Shown: positions 7,493 to 16,108 of the stretch, piece after piece
How the letters are laid out: every line of letters starts with the position of its first letter
How positions within the stretch are numbered: the first letter of the stretch is position 1
Assembly (NCBI GenBank): GCA_910580005.1
Contig: CAJTXH010000010.1
Span: forward strand, 1-39,385
DNA from: an uncultured Lachnospiraceae bacterium
GTDB taxonomy: Bacteria > Bacillota > Clostridia > Lachnospirales > Lachnospiraceae
Reading direction: 5' to 3'
Length of the DNA: 39,385 nt
Position numbers and translations under genes: made by a program
Notes under the pieces: model-generated
Seen by the model: the letters and a program-made list of their open reading frames with translations, nothing else
Database searches by the model: none
Told to the model about the DNA's origin: nothing

Positions 7493-9631
7493 ATGCCATC
7501 AACATTTTTAGGATTAAGCATAGCGTCATCAGGAATGGCGGCATATAGGGCACATGCTAATGTAACAGCACATAATATATCAAATATTAAAACAGACAGT
7601 TATTCAAGGCAGTGGGCTGAACAGGCAGCTAAATGCCCTATTTCAACAAGTACATCTTTTGGAATGATAGGAACAGGTTCAGAAGCCATTTCCATTAATA
7701 GTACACGTGATGAGTATTATGATTATAAATTCCGTAAAAATAATGCAATGTTTGGTTATTACAGCACAGCAGAGTATTATATGAAGAGCCTGCAGGATTA
7801 TTTATATGCCGCAGACAGCAAAAGCGGAGGGCTTTCAAACTCATTAAATAGCTTCTTTGACAGGCTTACAAGCCTTACAAGAAGACCGGCAGATACTACA
7901 ATACGTACGGAAACCACAGGCTATGCAGATACGCTTGCAGAATATGCCAATGAAATGACAAGGAATTATAAACAGATGCAGGGTGAAATAAACCTGCAGA
8001 TAAATACAACCGTAAACCAGATAAATGCCTATGCAGACCAGATAACATCACTTACAAAGCAGATAACATCACTTGAAGTATTTGGCAGCAGGGCAAATGA
8101 TTTAAGAGACCAGAGGGCAAAGCTTATTGATGAGCTTTCGCTTCTTGCAGATGTTGATGTTGTAGAGAAGCCGCCTGCTGACGGCAATGGTATTTACCAG
8201 TATATGGTTTACCTTGGCGGTGGGGTGCTTGTAGATACTAATCTTTATAACCAGATAGAGATTAGGCCATCTGAAACACATGTAAACCAGAATGATATAG
8301 ACGGGCTGTATACACTCTCATGGAGCAACGGGCAGAGGTTTAATGTGAGGAATACACAGCTTGGCGGACAGCTACAGGCATTATTTGAGTTAAGGGATGG
8401 CAATAATGGGGAAAACTTCCAGGCAGAGTTTGCAGGCTATGATGAAGGTGAAAATACATTTACAATTATAGCAGACACATCAAATGCCAGTTCTGCTTCA
8501 AACCTTGCCAAACTTAATATACCAGCGGCAGATGGCGTAATAACGGCTGGCGTTGTTGATTTTAAATATGATTCATTTAGTGTTGCAGTAGCAGCAGATG
8601 GGACATATACATACACATTTAAACTGACTAACCAGCTTTCTGACCAGGATATGGCATACTTGGACAGGGAACTGGCTGCGGCAGGTGACAATGGTGTTAA
8701 TGCAAGTGTAGGTGATTCAATAGCTTACCGTGGTATTCCATACTATCTTGCACAGATAAATGAATTTACCAGGACTCTTTCTGCGACATTTAACCAGCAG
8801 CAGAACAGAGGTTACGACATGTATGGCAACAGAGGTGTTGACTTATTTGTAGCTAAGGATGCAACATCATCAAAGCAGATGGACATGACTGAATTTTTAA
8901 AGAACTCAAAAGATGGGTATTATTACCTTGATGGGGATAAAGTATTTACAGAAGATGCTTATGATGAATATATAGAAAAGAATTATGGGGATACTGGTTT
9001 ATATGAGATAACAGAAAAGACTAATGAAGATGGTGATTCTGTTACGATAGGCAATATAACATATAACCATATGGTAATAACTAATAAAGAAACTGGCAAA
9101 GTAGTTGAAGAGGTATATAAGTCAACTGATGCAAATGGTGCAATATTTACATTTAATTCACTGGTAAATGAAGGTGAGAAAGCATCATATTATACTATGA
9201 CTGGCAGTAATTTCTCTGCCAGCAGGGACATGGTAAAGGATGGAAGGCTTATAGCAGGCTCTGCAAGAGACCCTAAAGGCAATACTACAGGCTCAGTGGA
9301 TGGCAGTGGTACTGAAGAAGCAGAAAACCTTTTACTTCTTGCAGGCCTCCAGAGTGATACATCAATGTTCAAGCAGGGTGACCCTGTAGCATTTTTACAG
9401 GTTTTAACAGGAACTATAGGTGTTGATTCCAAAAAGATGATTGACTGTGCCAAAAATGCACAAAATATTACAGAATCAGTTGACAACAGGAGACTGGCAG
9501 TTTCTGGCGTAGATGAGGATGAAGAAGGCCAGATGCTTATAGAAATACAGAACCTTTTAAATATACAATACAGGGTAGTTTCAGTAATGAACCAGGTATT
9601 AGATAAACTTATAAATGAAATGGGCTTATAA
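7493..9631 (+). CDS. flgK: FlgK-like flagellar hook-associated protein, second copy
   Basis: Second HAP1-like protein, 712 aa. It has the N-terminal signature (IASSGMAAYRAHANVTAHNI then SNIKTDSYSRQ) but is diverged from copy one: the usual GLNT...NTPGY wording is altered. The central segment is different and longer, and the C-terminal D0 helix ends ...YRVVSVMNQVLDKLINEMGL. The SD is GAGGTAAAG before ATG 7493. The paralogue may form a second junction layer or serve in an alternative filament; this is inference. It is followed 5 bp later by a large palindromic element before flgL. Confidence 0.87.
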   Translation: MPSTFLGLSIASSGMAAYRAHANVTAHNISNIKTDSYSRQWAEQAAKCPISTSTSFGMIGTGSEAISINSTRDEYYDYKFRKNNAMFGYYSTAEYYMKSLQDYLYAADSKSGGLSNSLNSFFDRLTSLTRRPADTTIRTETTGYADTLAEYANEMTRNYKQMQGEINLQINTTVNQINAYADQITSLTKQITSLEVFGSRANDLRDQRAKLIDELSLLADVDVVEKPPADGNGIYQYMVYLGGGVLVDTNLYNQIEIRPSETHVNQNDIDGLYTLSWSNGQRFNVRNTQLGGQLQALFELRDGNNGENFQAEFAGYDEGENTFTIIADTSNASSASNLAKLNIPAADGVITAGVVDFKYDSFSVAVAADGTYTYTFKLTNQLSDQDMAYLDRELAAAGDNGVNASVGDSIAYRGIPYYLAQINEFTRTLSATFNQQQNRGYDMYGNRGVDLFVAKDATSSKQMDMTEFLKNSKDGYYYLDGDKVFTEDAYDEYIEKNYGDTGLYEITEKTNEDGDSVTIGNITYNHMVITNKETGKVVEEVYKSTDANGAIFTFNSLVNEGEKASYYTMTGSNFSASRDMVKDGRLIAGSARDPKGNTTGSVDGSGTEEAENLLLLAGLQSDTSMFKQGDPVAFLQVLTGTIGVDSKKMIDCAKNAQNITESVDNRRLAVSGVDEDEEGQMLIEIQNLLNIQYRVVSVMNQVLDKLINEMGL

Positions 9632-9636
9632 TATTG

Positions 9637-9811
9637 GTAACAGTTCAGCCATCGTCAATATTATGTGGACATCATGCGTGCATGAATGGACACATAATGC
9701 AGACGATAAGCTTACGCCCATAAAGCATCAGACAGGAGCTGCTTTAGCAGCGGATAGCCTGCAATGCAGGCGGTCTGTGGCTTAGATAATGGGCATAGGC
9801 TGAACTGTTAC
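9637..9811 (+). repeat. 175-bp nested palindromic element with MITE-type ends
   Basis: Begins GTAACAGTTCAGCC (9637-9650) and ends with its perfect complement (9798-9811), the same right terminus as MITE C at 23794-23807. The interior is unlike the 164-bp MITEs. It holds helix ATCGTC/GACGAT (9651-9656/9702-9707) enclosing ATTATGTG/CACATAAT (9660-9667/9691-9698), and helix GCCCAT/ATGGGC (9716-9721/9789-9794) enclosing CAGAC/GTCTG (9729-9733/9773-9777) with the hairpins GCTGC-TTTA-GCAGC (9738-9751) and GCCTGC-AAT-GCAGGC (9757-9771). No target duplication is visible. It fills the flgK2-flgL gap and would be transcribed as a branched RNA. Confidence 0.8.
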
Positions 9812-9841
9812 TGGTAAAATGCAAAAACGGAGGTACAAGGC

Positions 9842-11362
9842 ATGAGAGTAACCAATACCATGATTTCTAACAGTGCTAAAAACCATATATCCAATGCAAA
9901 GAATAAACTCTTGAAATATGGTGAACAGTATACTTCACAACAGAAAATACAGAGACCATCAGATGACCCTACTGTTGCAGTGCGCTCCCTTAAGTTAAGG
10001 ACAACATACTCACAGGTTACACAGTATGTTGAGAAAAATGTACAGGATGCCCTTAACTGGATGGATATGACAGAAGGCGCATTAACCAACATAGGCAAGA
10101 TGCTTACAACAATGAAAGGTTTTCTTGTACAGGGTAATGTTGATGAGATGGAAGCTGACCAGAGAAAGTCAGTAATACAGACCCTTAAGAAAAACGTAGA
10201 AGGAATATTCCAGAATGAGGCTAACACAGATTATTCAGGACGTTACCTGTTTACAGGATACCGTACAGATACACCGCTTTTATTTTCAGAAGTAACAGAT
10301 AACCTGGAATATAAGATAACAGAAAAATTCACTTATGATTCTTTCAGAAATGTAACATCAGTTATAGGAGGCCCAAGTTACAACACAGATACTGGCACAG
10401 GCCAGGAATATGTTGACAGTGCTGCAACAACTACTACAGCATACCGCCTGCAGCTCGCATATAATAATTGTGCAACAGAAGTAAACTTTGAAACAGACAT
10501 GGATGAAGCAATCCAGTTTACATTTACCAATAAAGAAGGCGAAGATGTAACAGACAGCATACTTACAGGTGGTTTAAGGATTGAACTTTCAACATCAAGT
10601 TCCACGGTACGCCAGGTTGCAGACGATGAAGTGCTTTATCTTTATGATACAGGTGAGGTGCTTGTAGGAAAGGACGTATTTAATGCAATACAAGAGAACC
10701 AGGCAACAGTTAATGTTAACTATCTGAAATCAGAATTTAAACAGTTTGACGTACGTCCTGAAATGTATTTTAAGGCGGAATGTTATAATACAGTTACAGA
10801 AAAATCAATTAAATACTCAGAGCCGGCAGACCAGACTATAAGATATGAAGTAAACTTTAACCAGACAATTAATGTAAATACACAGGCAAAGGATGCAATA
10901 AGCACAGATATATACCGTACTATTGAATATATAGAGCAGAATATACAATATCTGGATGAATCAGAAACTAAAATTGAAGAATGCGATAAGCTTATAAAAA
11001 ATACTACTGATGAGGAAGAACTTGCAAAACTTAAATCTTTGAAAATTACACTTGAGGATGAGAGGCAGCTCCGTGTTAAAGTATTGTCAGAGTCTTTTGG
11101 CATAGGGCTTACAATGATAGATACTGTACAGGTCAAGCTTGACATTGCTGTAGCAGACCTTGGTGCTAAATATAACAGGACACAGCTTACATATGATAAA
11201 TTATTAGATACAAGGCTTGATACAGAGGATAAGCTTTCCGAAAATGAGGGTGTAAGTTTACCAGATGTATTAATTAATATGACGCAGGCAAACAATTTAT
11301 ACCAGGCATCACTTTCAGCGACTTCAAAGATACTTGGCAATTCGCTCTTAAACTATATTTAA
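9842..11362 (+). CDS. flgL: Flagellar hook-associated protein FlgL (HAP3)
   Basis: HAP3, the junction protein between FlgK and the filament, 506 aa, longer than the roughly 300 aa of enteric or Bacillus FlgL. The flagellin-like N-terminus (MRVTNTMISNSAKNHISNAK then Q-KIQRPSDDPTVAVRSLKL) and the C-terminal helix (VLINMTQANNLYQASLSATS, KILGNSLLNYI) are characteristic. The middle (about 150-400) is an extended variable domain. The SD is CGGAGG, about 10 bases before the ATG. It lies in the flgM-csrA transcription unit. Confidence 0.9.
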   Translation: MRVTNTMISNSAKNHISNAKNKLLKYGEQYTSQQKIQRPSDDPTVAVRSLKLRTTYSQVTQYVEKNVQDALNWMDMTEGALTNIGKMLTTMKGFLVQGNVDEMEADQRKSVIQTLKKNVEGIFQNEANTDYSGRYLFTGYRTDTPLLFSEVTDNLEYKITEKFTYDSFRNVTSVIGGPSYNTDTGTGQEYVDSAATTTTAYRLQLAYNNCATEVNFETDMDEAIQFTFTNKEGEDVTDSILTGGLRIELSTSSSTVRQVADDEVLYLYDTGEVLVGKDVFNAIQENQATVNVNYLKSEFKQFDVRPEMYFKAECYNTVTEKSIKYSEPADQTIRYEVNFNQTINVNTQAKDAISTDIYRTIEYIEQNIQYLDESETKIEECDKLIKNTTDEEELAKLKSLKITLEDERQLRVKVLSESFGIGLTMIDTVQVKLDIAVADLGAKYNRTQLTYDKLLDTRLDTEDKLSENEGVSLPDVLINMTQANNLYQASLSATSKILGNSLLNYI

Positions 11363-11373
11363 AACAAATTATG

Positions 11374-11398
11374 ATGCCCCGTAATAAAAACGGGGCAT
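11374..11398 (+). other. Intergenic hairpin between flgL and fliW
   Basis: A perfect 9-bp stem, ATGCCCCGT (11374-11382) with ACGGGGCAT (11390-11398), loop AATAAAA. It is followed by TGTGGTTTTG rather than a T-run, so a partial terminator or an mRNA 3'-end stabiliser is likely. Confidence 0.5.
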
Positions 11399-11423
11399 TG
11401 TGGTTTTGAAACGGAGGCAGTAA

Positions 11424-11867
11424 ATGAAGATTGATACAAAATATTTTGGAGAAATTGAAATAGGGGATGAGAAAATAATACACTTTGACAATGGCGTATT
11501 AGGCTTTGAGGATTATAAGGATTACACAATACTCTACGATATAGATTCAGAAAAAGAACCTTTTTTTTCATGGCTCCAGAGTGTAGAGGAAAAAGCGCTT
11601 GCCTTTCCTGTAGTTAATCCATTTAAGGTAGACAAAAATTACAACCCCCAGATAAATGAAGGAATGCTTAAGTCTATTGGTGAATGCCCTGATGAAGACC
11701 TTGTAGTATTTTTTATGGCTACAATTCCTGAAGATGTTAAAGAAACTTCTGTAAATATGAGAGCGCCTCTTATTATAAATTCCATTTCCAGAAAAGGCAT
11801 ACAGCTTATAACAGAGAGCCCAGAGTATGAGATTAAGCATAAGCTTATAATGCAGGAAAAAGAATAG
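11424..11867 (+). CDS. fliW: Flagellar assembly factor FliW
   Basis: A 147-aa FliW-family protein. In Bacillus subtilis FliW binds newly made flagellin or, when flagellin is scarce, binds CsrA allosterically and releases hag mRNA from repression. Typical elements are the opening MKIDTKYFGEIEIGDEKIIHF, the LGFEDYKDYTIL segment and the VNMRAPLIINSISRKGIQLI segment (about 111-130). csrA follows after 15 bp, the normal pairing. Confidence 0.94.
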   Translation: MKIDTKYFGEIEIGDEKIIHFDNGVLGFEDYKDYTILYDIDSEKEPFFSWLQSVEEKALAFPVVNPFKVDKNYNPQINEGMLKSIGECPDEDLVVFFMATIPEDVKETSVNMRAPLIINSISRKGIQLITESPEYEIKHKLIMQEKE

Positions 11868-11882
11868 ATTGGAGGCGGTAAC

Positions 11883-12116
11883 ATGTTAGCTCTTGCACGT
11901 AAATTAAACCAGTCAATAGTTATAGGAAATAATATTGAAATCACACTTCTTGAAATAAAAGGAGACCAGATAAAATTAGGTATAAATGCACCAAAATCTG
12001 TTCCTATATACCGGAAGGAAATATATGAACAGATACAGGAAGAAAATAAAAAAGCAGCACAGGCAAAGATAGATATGGGTTCACTTAAAAATCTGTTTCC
12101 AGGAAATATTAAGTAA
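11883..12116 (+). CDS. csrA: Carbon storage / flagellin translation regulator CsrA
   Basis: RNA-binding CsrA, 77 aa. The start MLALARKLNQSIVIGNNIEI, the basic strand and the APKSVPIYRKEIYEQI segment carrying the RNA-binding residues are conserved. The C-terminal extension (about 58-77) past the core is the region that varies and, in FliW-using bacteria, contacts FliW. The SD is GGAGGCGG. The likely target is the hag leader at about 16067-16100, which has a GGA-loop hairpin and a GGA in the SD. The flaG sigma-D promoter overlaps its 3' end. Confidence 0.94.
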   Translation: MLALARKLNQSIVIGNNIEITLLEIKGDQIKLGINAPKSVPIYRKEIYEQIQEENKKAAQAKIDMGSLKNLFPGNIK

Positions 12117-12136
12117 TCCATAGAATATGCCGATAT
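12110..12136 (+). promoter_or_regulatory. Sigma-D promoter of flaG-fliD-fliS
   Basis: TAAG at 12110-12113, a 15-bp spacer and a perfect GCCGATAT at 12129-12136. The -35 box lies within the last codons of csrA, one base before its stop. It makes flaG, fliD, fliS and the 15402 gene a second sigma-D unit. Confidence 0.8.
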
Positions 12137-12200
12137 AGAGTAAAGATAAACTACTAAAAAGTTTAATAAAGGAGTAATAGTATCACACGGAGGTGGTAAA

Positions 12201-12602
12201 ATGTCAATGAAAATTGAAAATTTAGAAATGCCGGTTAAAAGTGTACCAGATAAGGTTGTAACACCTGTGAAGGCAGCGCCAAAACCACAGAAAAGCATCA
12301 TTGATAATGGAAAGGATTCTGATAGTATTGATGCTGCAGACGGGAATTTACCAGAATTAGAAAAAGGAAAAGCATTGTCAAAGGATACACTTGATTCTGC
12401 ATTTGCTGGCATGAATTCAAAACTAAAAATGCAGCGTACACGTTGTGAATATGATTATGATGAGGCAACAAACAGGGTGTCAATAAAAGTATATGATGAA
12501 GATACGGATGAAGTTGTATTAGAAGCCCCTCCAGAAGAGGCAATAGAGGCGCTTAAGAAAACATTGGAGATGGCAGGAATCATAGTCGATGAGAAATTTT
12601 AA
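12201..12602 (+). CDS. flaG: FlaG family protein
   Basis: A 133-aa protein whose C-terminal part (about 70-133: LKMQRTRCEYDYDEATNRVS, then IKVYDEDTDEVVLEAPPEEA) matches FlaG, a small flagellar protein that in some bacteria affects filament length. The N-terminal 65 residues are Pro/Lys/Asp-rich and probably unstructured. The SD, GGAGGTGG, is 6 bases before the ATG. It stands directly before fliD, its usual place. Confidence 0.83.
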   Translation: MSMKIENLEMPVKSVPDKVVTPVKAAPKPQKSIIDNGKDSDSIDAADGNLPELEKGKALSKDTLDSAFAGMNSKLKMQRTRCEYDYDEATNRVSIKVYDEDTDEVVLEAPPEEAIEALKKTLEMAGIIVDEKF

Positions 12603-12620
12603 AAGATAGGAGTGGTCAGA

Positions 12621-14852
12621 ATGCCAATAAGAATGACAGGTCTTAACTCAGGACTTGACACAGAGTCCATAATTGCAGCACTTATGTCTGCACAGCGTAC
12701 CAAGCAGACAAAAGTGGAAAACAAAAGAACAAAACTGGAATGGAAAAAGGAACAATGGGCATCCTTAAATACAAAGATTTATAATTTCTATACAAATTCG
12801 CTTTCAAAGATGAGGATGGCATCTACTTATATGACAAAGGCTGCAACCTCATCCAATAACTCAAAAGTAACTGCGAAGGCTACAACAGCGGCTGCAACAG
12901 GTTCATATTCCGTTAAAGTAAAGCAGGTTGCATCTGCACAGAAGGTTACAAGTGGAAAGCTTAAGGGAGCAGCTCTCAGAGATGAAAAAGGAGAGTTAGT
13001 TAAGGATAGTAATGGCAATAAAATTTATGGAGATGTAACATCAAAAACCAAGCTGGTTGACCTTAAAGATGCAGCATTTGGAAATGGAACACAGATAACA
13101 GTTGCGGCAGGTGATAAGACCGTATTACTTGAAGTAGATGATAATACTACTGTTGGCGATTTTGTTGGGAAATTAAATAACGCAGGGCTTACTGCCTCAT
13201 TTGATGAGAAACAGCAAAGGTTTTTTATAAGTTCGTCTAAGAGTGGTAAGGATAATCAGTTTACAATTACATCAGCTTCTATGACCACAGAACAGCAGAA
13301 TGTTACAAAGGCATTAAAAGACCTTATAGGTTATGACAGTCTTTCAGCAGCTAATAAAAATACAGCAGACAATATAATGGCAGGACTGCAGGCTGGCAAG
13401 AGTGTAGATGATGTTATAGAAAAGCTTACAACACTTGCTAACGATTATTCAGATAAAAAAGCAAAAGAAAAAGCAACAGCATTATACACAGCTGAAGCAA
13501 AAGCATCTGTACTTAACAAGTTTGATGATGAAGTAAGGAAGTCACTTAAGAAAGACGCTGGTTATACTGTTACAGATGAAGATAAGATAAAATATTTAAA
13601 AGATAAAGGCTTTAAGTTAGATAAATCTGGTGGTAAAACTGATGCTCAAGCACTTGCGGAAGCAAAAGATAAGTATGCAGATAAAGAAGCAGAAAAGCTG
13701 GTTAAAAAAGATGATTACAAGGCTAAGATTGAGAATGCAGTTAGTAATGGTCTTACAGGAACTGATGTATATGCAGTTAGAAAAAGTCTTGGTTCCAGTG
13801 GTGTAACGCTTGGTCCAGATACAGATTATACTTTTGCCAGCCATATGGACAGAGTTTTAGATGTAAATCCCAAAATTGATGATGCTGCCAAAAAATACTA
13901 TAATACAATGAAAGATTTCCAAAGTGATGATGGCAGTGGGGCAGCACTTACAGCCCTGGGATTAGGAAGGGTTACTGGTGACGAAGTTCATGAAAATACA
14001 TCTGGTACAGGAATGGCAGTAATTGAGGCGGCTGATACAGAAATAGAATATAATGGTGTAACACTTACAAGTGATACTACTAATATAACAATAGCAGGGC
14101 TTGAACTTAATGTACTTTCCACTACTGGAGATGAAACAGTTAATATTTCAGTAACTAATGATACATCAGGTGTATATGATACAATTAAGGAATTTGTTTC
14201 TGAGTATAATGCTTTGCTTAAAGAAATGAATACATTGTATAATGCTGGTTCTGCTAAAGATTATGATGTGCTTTCAGATGAAGAAAAAGATGCAATGAGT
14301 GATTCAGAAGTTGAAAAGTGGGAAGGAAAGATTAAAGACTCGCTTTTAAGACGTGATTCAACACTTGGTGCAATTGTTTCGTCATTTAAAAATAGCATGA
14401 TGAATGTGTATACAAGAGGAGATGGGAAAAAATATGCATTAAGTTCAATAGGTATTTCAACATCAAAGGACTATAAAGAAGGAGGGCTTCTTCATATACT
14501 AGGTGATGAAGACGATTCAGAATATGCAGATAAAACCAATCTGCTTAAAAAGATGTTAGATGAAGACCCTGATGCTGTAATAGGAGTTTTCACTAGTCTT
14601 ACAGATACATTATATGCAGACTTACAAAAGAAAATGTCGGCTAACTCTATGAGCAGTGCATTGACATTTTATAATGATAAAGAAATGGCTTCACAGCTTT
14701 CAGATTACAAAGATGAGATATCAAAGTGGCAGAGCAGGCTTGATGAAATGGAAGATAAGTATTATAAGCAGTTTTCTGCAATGGAAACAGCTCTTGCTAA
14801 TATCCAGTCACAGCAGAATTCATTGGCAAGTATGCTTGGTGGAGGAAACTAA
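12621..14852 (+). CDS. fliD: Flagellar filament cap protein FliD (HAP2)
   Basis: Filament cap that folds exported flagellin onto the growing tip, 743 aa, long for FliD. The N-terminus has the family signature TGLNSGLDTESIIAALM (about residues 6-22), followed by a Thr/Ala-rich D1 part. The C-terminus has SRLDEMEDKYYKQFSAMETA then LANIQSQQNSLASMLGG. The centre carries a Lys/Asp/Ala-rich insertion (about 230-390, for example DKKAKEKATALYTAEAKASV) that looks helical and may be surface exposed. I start at ATG 12621 with SD TAGGAG (12607-12612), not at the in-frame GTG 12612. Confidence 0.92.
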   Translation: MPIRMTGLNSGLDTESIIAALMSAQRTKQTKVENKRTKLEWKKEQWASLNTKIYNFYTNSLSKMRMASTYMTKAATSSNNSKVTAKATTAAATGSYSVKVKQVASAQKVTSGKLKGAALRDEKGELVKDSNGNKIYGDVTSKTKLVDLKDAAFGNGTQITVAAGDKTVLLEVDDNTTVGDFVGKLNNAGLTASFDEKQQRFFISSSKSGKDNQFTITSASMTTEQQNVTKALKDLIGYDSLSAANKNTADNIMAGLQAGKSVDDVIEKLTTLANDYSDKKAKEKATALYTAEAKASVLNKFDDEVRKSLKKDAGYTVTDEDKIKYLKDKGFKLDKSGGKTDAQALAEAKDKYADKEAEKLVKKDDYKAKIENAVSNGLTGTDVYAVRKSLGSSGVTLGPDTDYTFASHMDRVLDVNPKIDDAAKKYYNTMKDFQSDDGSGAALTALGLGRVTGDEVHENTSGTGMAVIEAADTEIEYNGVTLTSDTTNITIAGLELNVLSTTGDETVNISVTNDTSGVYDTIKEFVSEYNALLKEMNTLYNAGSAKDYDVLSDEEKDAMSDSEVEKWEGKIKDSLLRRDSTLGAIVSSFKNSMMNVYTRGDGKKYALSSIGISTSKDYKEGGLLHILGDEDDSEYADKTNLLKKMLDEDPDAVIGVFTSLTDTLYADLQKKMSANSMSSALTFYNDKEMASQLSDYKDEISKWQSRLDEMEDKYYKQFSAMETALANIQSQQNSLASMLGGGN

Positions 14853-14909
14853 TAGCATTATTTATTACATAGCAGCTATCTGTTAAACTATGGGTAGTGC
14901 TGATATGGA

Positions 14910-14940
14910 CGCAGGGGTGTTGTTTGTCAATATCCCTGCG
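14910..14940 (+). other. Hairpin between fliD and fliS
   Basis: CGCAGGG (14910-14916) pairs with CCCTGCG (14934-14940), followed by CTGTAATTTTTAC. The weak T-tract fits an attenuator or partial terminator inside the flaG-fliD-fliS unit. Confidence 0.45.
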
Positions 14941-14982
14941 CTGTAATTTTTACAAAGCATAACAAATACATGGAGGTTAGTT

Positions 14983-15369
14983 ATGGCAAAATATAGTAAT
15001 ACAAATGCAGCAAATTTTTATAAACAGAACTCTATTAATACAGCATCACCTGCAAGGCTTACACTTATGCTTTATGATGGTGCTGTAAAATTTTGTAATA
15101 TAGCACTTGAAGGTATGGATGAGAATGATATTACAAAGACAAACAATAATATAATCAAGGCTGAAAAAATTATAGTAGAGCTGCGTGCCACACTTGATAT
15201 GAAATATCCAGTAGCAAATGAATTTGACAAGGTGTATGATTATATATACAGAAGACTTGTAGAAGCTAATATTAAAAAAGAAAAAGAGATATTAGAAGAG
15301 GCTCTTAGGCATATTAAAACTATGCGTGATACATGGAAAGAAGTAATGAGAATTAATAATGTAACCTAA
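14983..15369 (+). CDS. fliS: Flagellin export chaperone FliS
   Basis: A 128-aa FliS, which binds the flagellin C-terminus and prevents early polymerisation in the cytosol. The SPARLTLMLYDGAVKFCNIA segment (about 22-41) is the family hallmark and the rest is a four-helix bundle. The SD is TGGAGG. It follows fliD and precedes a second FlgN/FliT-like chaperone. Confidence 0.92.
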   Translation: MAKYSNTNAANFYKQNSINTASPARLTLMLYDGAVKFCNIALEGMDENDITKTNNNIIKAEKIIVELRATLDMKYPVANEFDKVYDYIYRRLVEANIKKEKEILEEALRHIKTMRDTWKEVMRINNVT

Positions 15370-15401
15370 AAAACAAAAATATATAAGGAATGGGGTAAAT
15401 T

Positions 15402-15887
15402 ATGGATAATATTAATACATATATATCAGTATTGCATGGTTCACTCCGTAAAAAGCTTGAACTAATAAAGGAACTTTTAGAACTTACAAAAGAACAAAGC
15501 ATGATATTAAGTAAAGAGGATATAGATGCAGACCATTTTGAAAGAGTAGTAGAAAAAAAAGAAATAAAAATTAATGAGGTGCTTGATATAGACAAAGGCT
15601 TCCAGTCGCTTTTTGATAAAGTAAGCGGCATTATAAAAGATAATCCACAGCCATACAGGCAGCAAATACTGGAAATGCAAAATTTTATCAGGGCTATTAC
15701 TGATATGGGAGTTGAAATTGAAAATCTGGAATACAAGAATAGAGAGAAGTTTAAAAATTTGATACTATTAAAGAGAAATAGTATTAAAGATTTTAAAGTA
15801 AGTAATAAGACGGCAGTATCATATTACAAAAATATGTCTAACCAGCATAGGGAATGGCAGTCATATTTTGTAGACAGCCGTAAATAA
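15402..15887 (+). CDS. FlgN/FliT-like flagellar chaperone
   Basis: A 161-aa helical, charged protein with the layout of FlgN/FliT chaperones: SVLHGSLRKKLELIKELLEL near the start, then VVEKKEIKINEVLDIDKGFQ, and a basic C-terminus. It is distinct from the flgN at 4820. Its place after fliS is where FliT, the FliD chaperone, is usually encoded, so a FliD-related role is likely. It could also be a second FlgN serving one of the two FlgK proteins. The SD is weak (ATAAGGAATGGGG). Confidence 0.6.
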   Translation: MDNINTYISVLHGSLRKKLELIKELLELTKEQSMILSKEDIDADHFERVVEKKEIKINEVLDIDKGFQSLFDKVSGIIKDNPQPYRQQILEMQNFIRAITDMGVEIENLEYKNREKFKNLILLKRNSIKDFKVSNKTAVSYYKNMSNQHREWQSYFVDSRK

Positions 15888-15938
15888 CTGTCAGAATAGT
15901 TTTTTTAAAAATAATAATAAAAAAAATTATAAAGATAC

Positions 15939-15965
15939 TAAAGTTTTTTATCCACTGTCCGATAT
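15939..15965 (+). promoter_or_regulatory. Sigma-D promoter of hag
   Basis: TAAA at 15939-15942, a 15-bp spacer and TCCGATAT at 15958-15965. Transcription would start near 15972, giving a leader of about 135 bases before hag. Confidence 0.85.
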
Positions 15966-16066
15966 ATATAACAGGTAAAGTAATACATACCAGTTCTTTA
16001 AAAGGACATCTGCTTTGTATTGATGTGTACGGACTGATATAACAGGGCAGGAGTAATATTAATCAC

Positions 16067-16100
16067 TAATCTCATGGATGAGATTAAAATTTCAAGGAGG
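16067..16100 (+). promoter_or_regulatory. Candidate CsrA-binding region in the hag leader
   Basis: A perfect 9-bp inverted repeat, TAATCTCAT/ATGAGATTA (16067-16075/16078-16086), presents GGA at its tip (ATGGATG, close to the known CsrA core A-N-GGA-N-G). A second GGA lies in the SD, AAGGAGG (16094-16100). The two sites are about 20 bases apart, the arrangement used for CsrA repression of hag in Bacillus. Prediction from sequence. Confidence 0.62.
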
Positions 16101-16108
16101 AATTAAAT

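Noticed and set aside
10783..11340. 185-aa ORF on the minus strand within flgL
   Set aside because: Antisense shadow of flgL with a Ser/Val-rich low-complexity translation.
11639..12412. 257-aa ORF on the minus strand over fliW, csrA and flaG
   Set aside because: Antisense to three well-recognised genes, Ser/Phe/Ile-rich as expected for a shadow frame, no SD.
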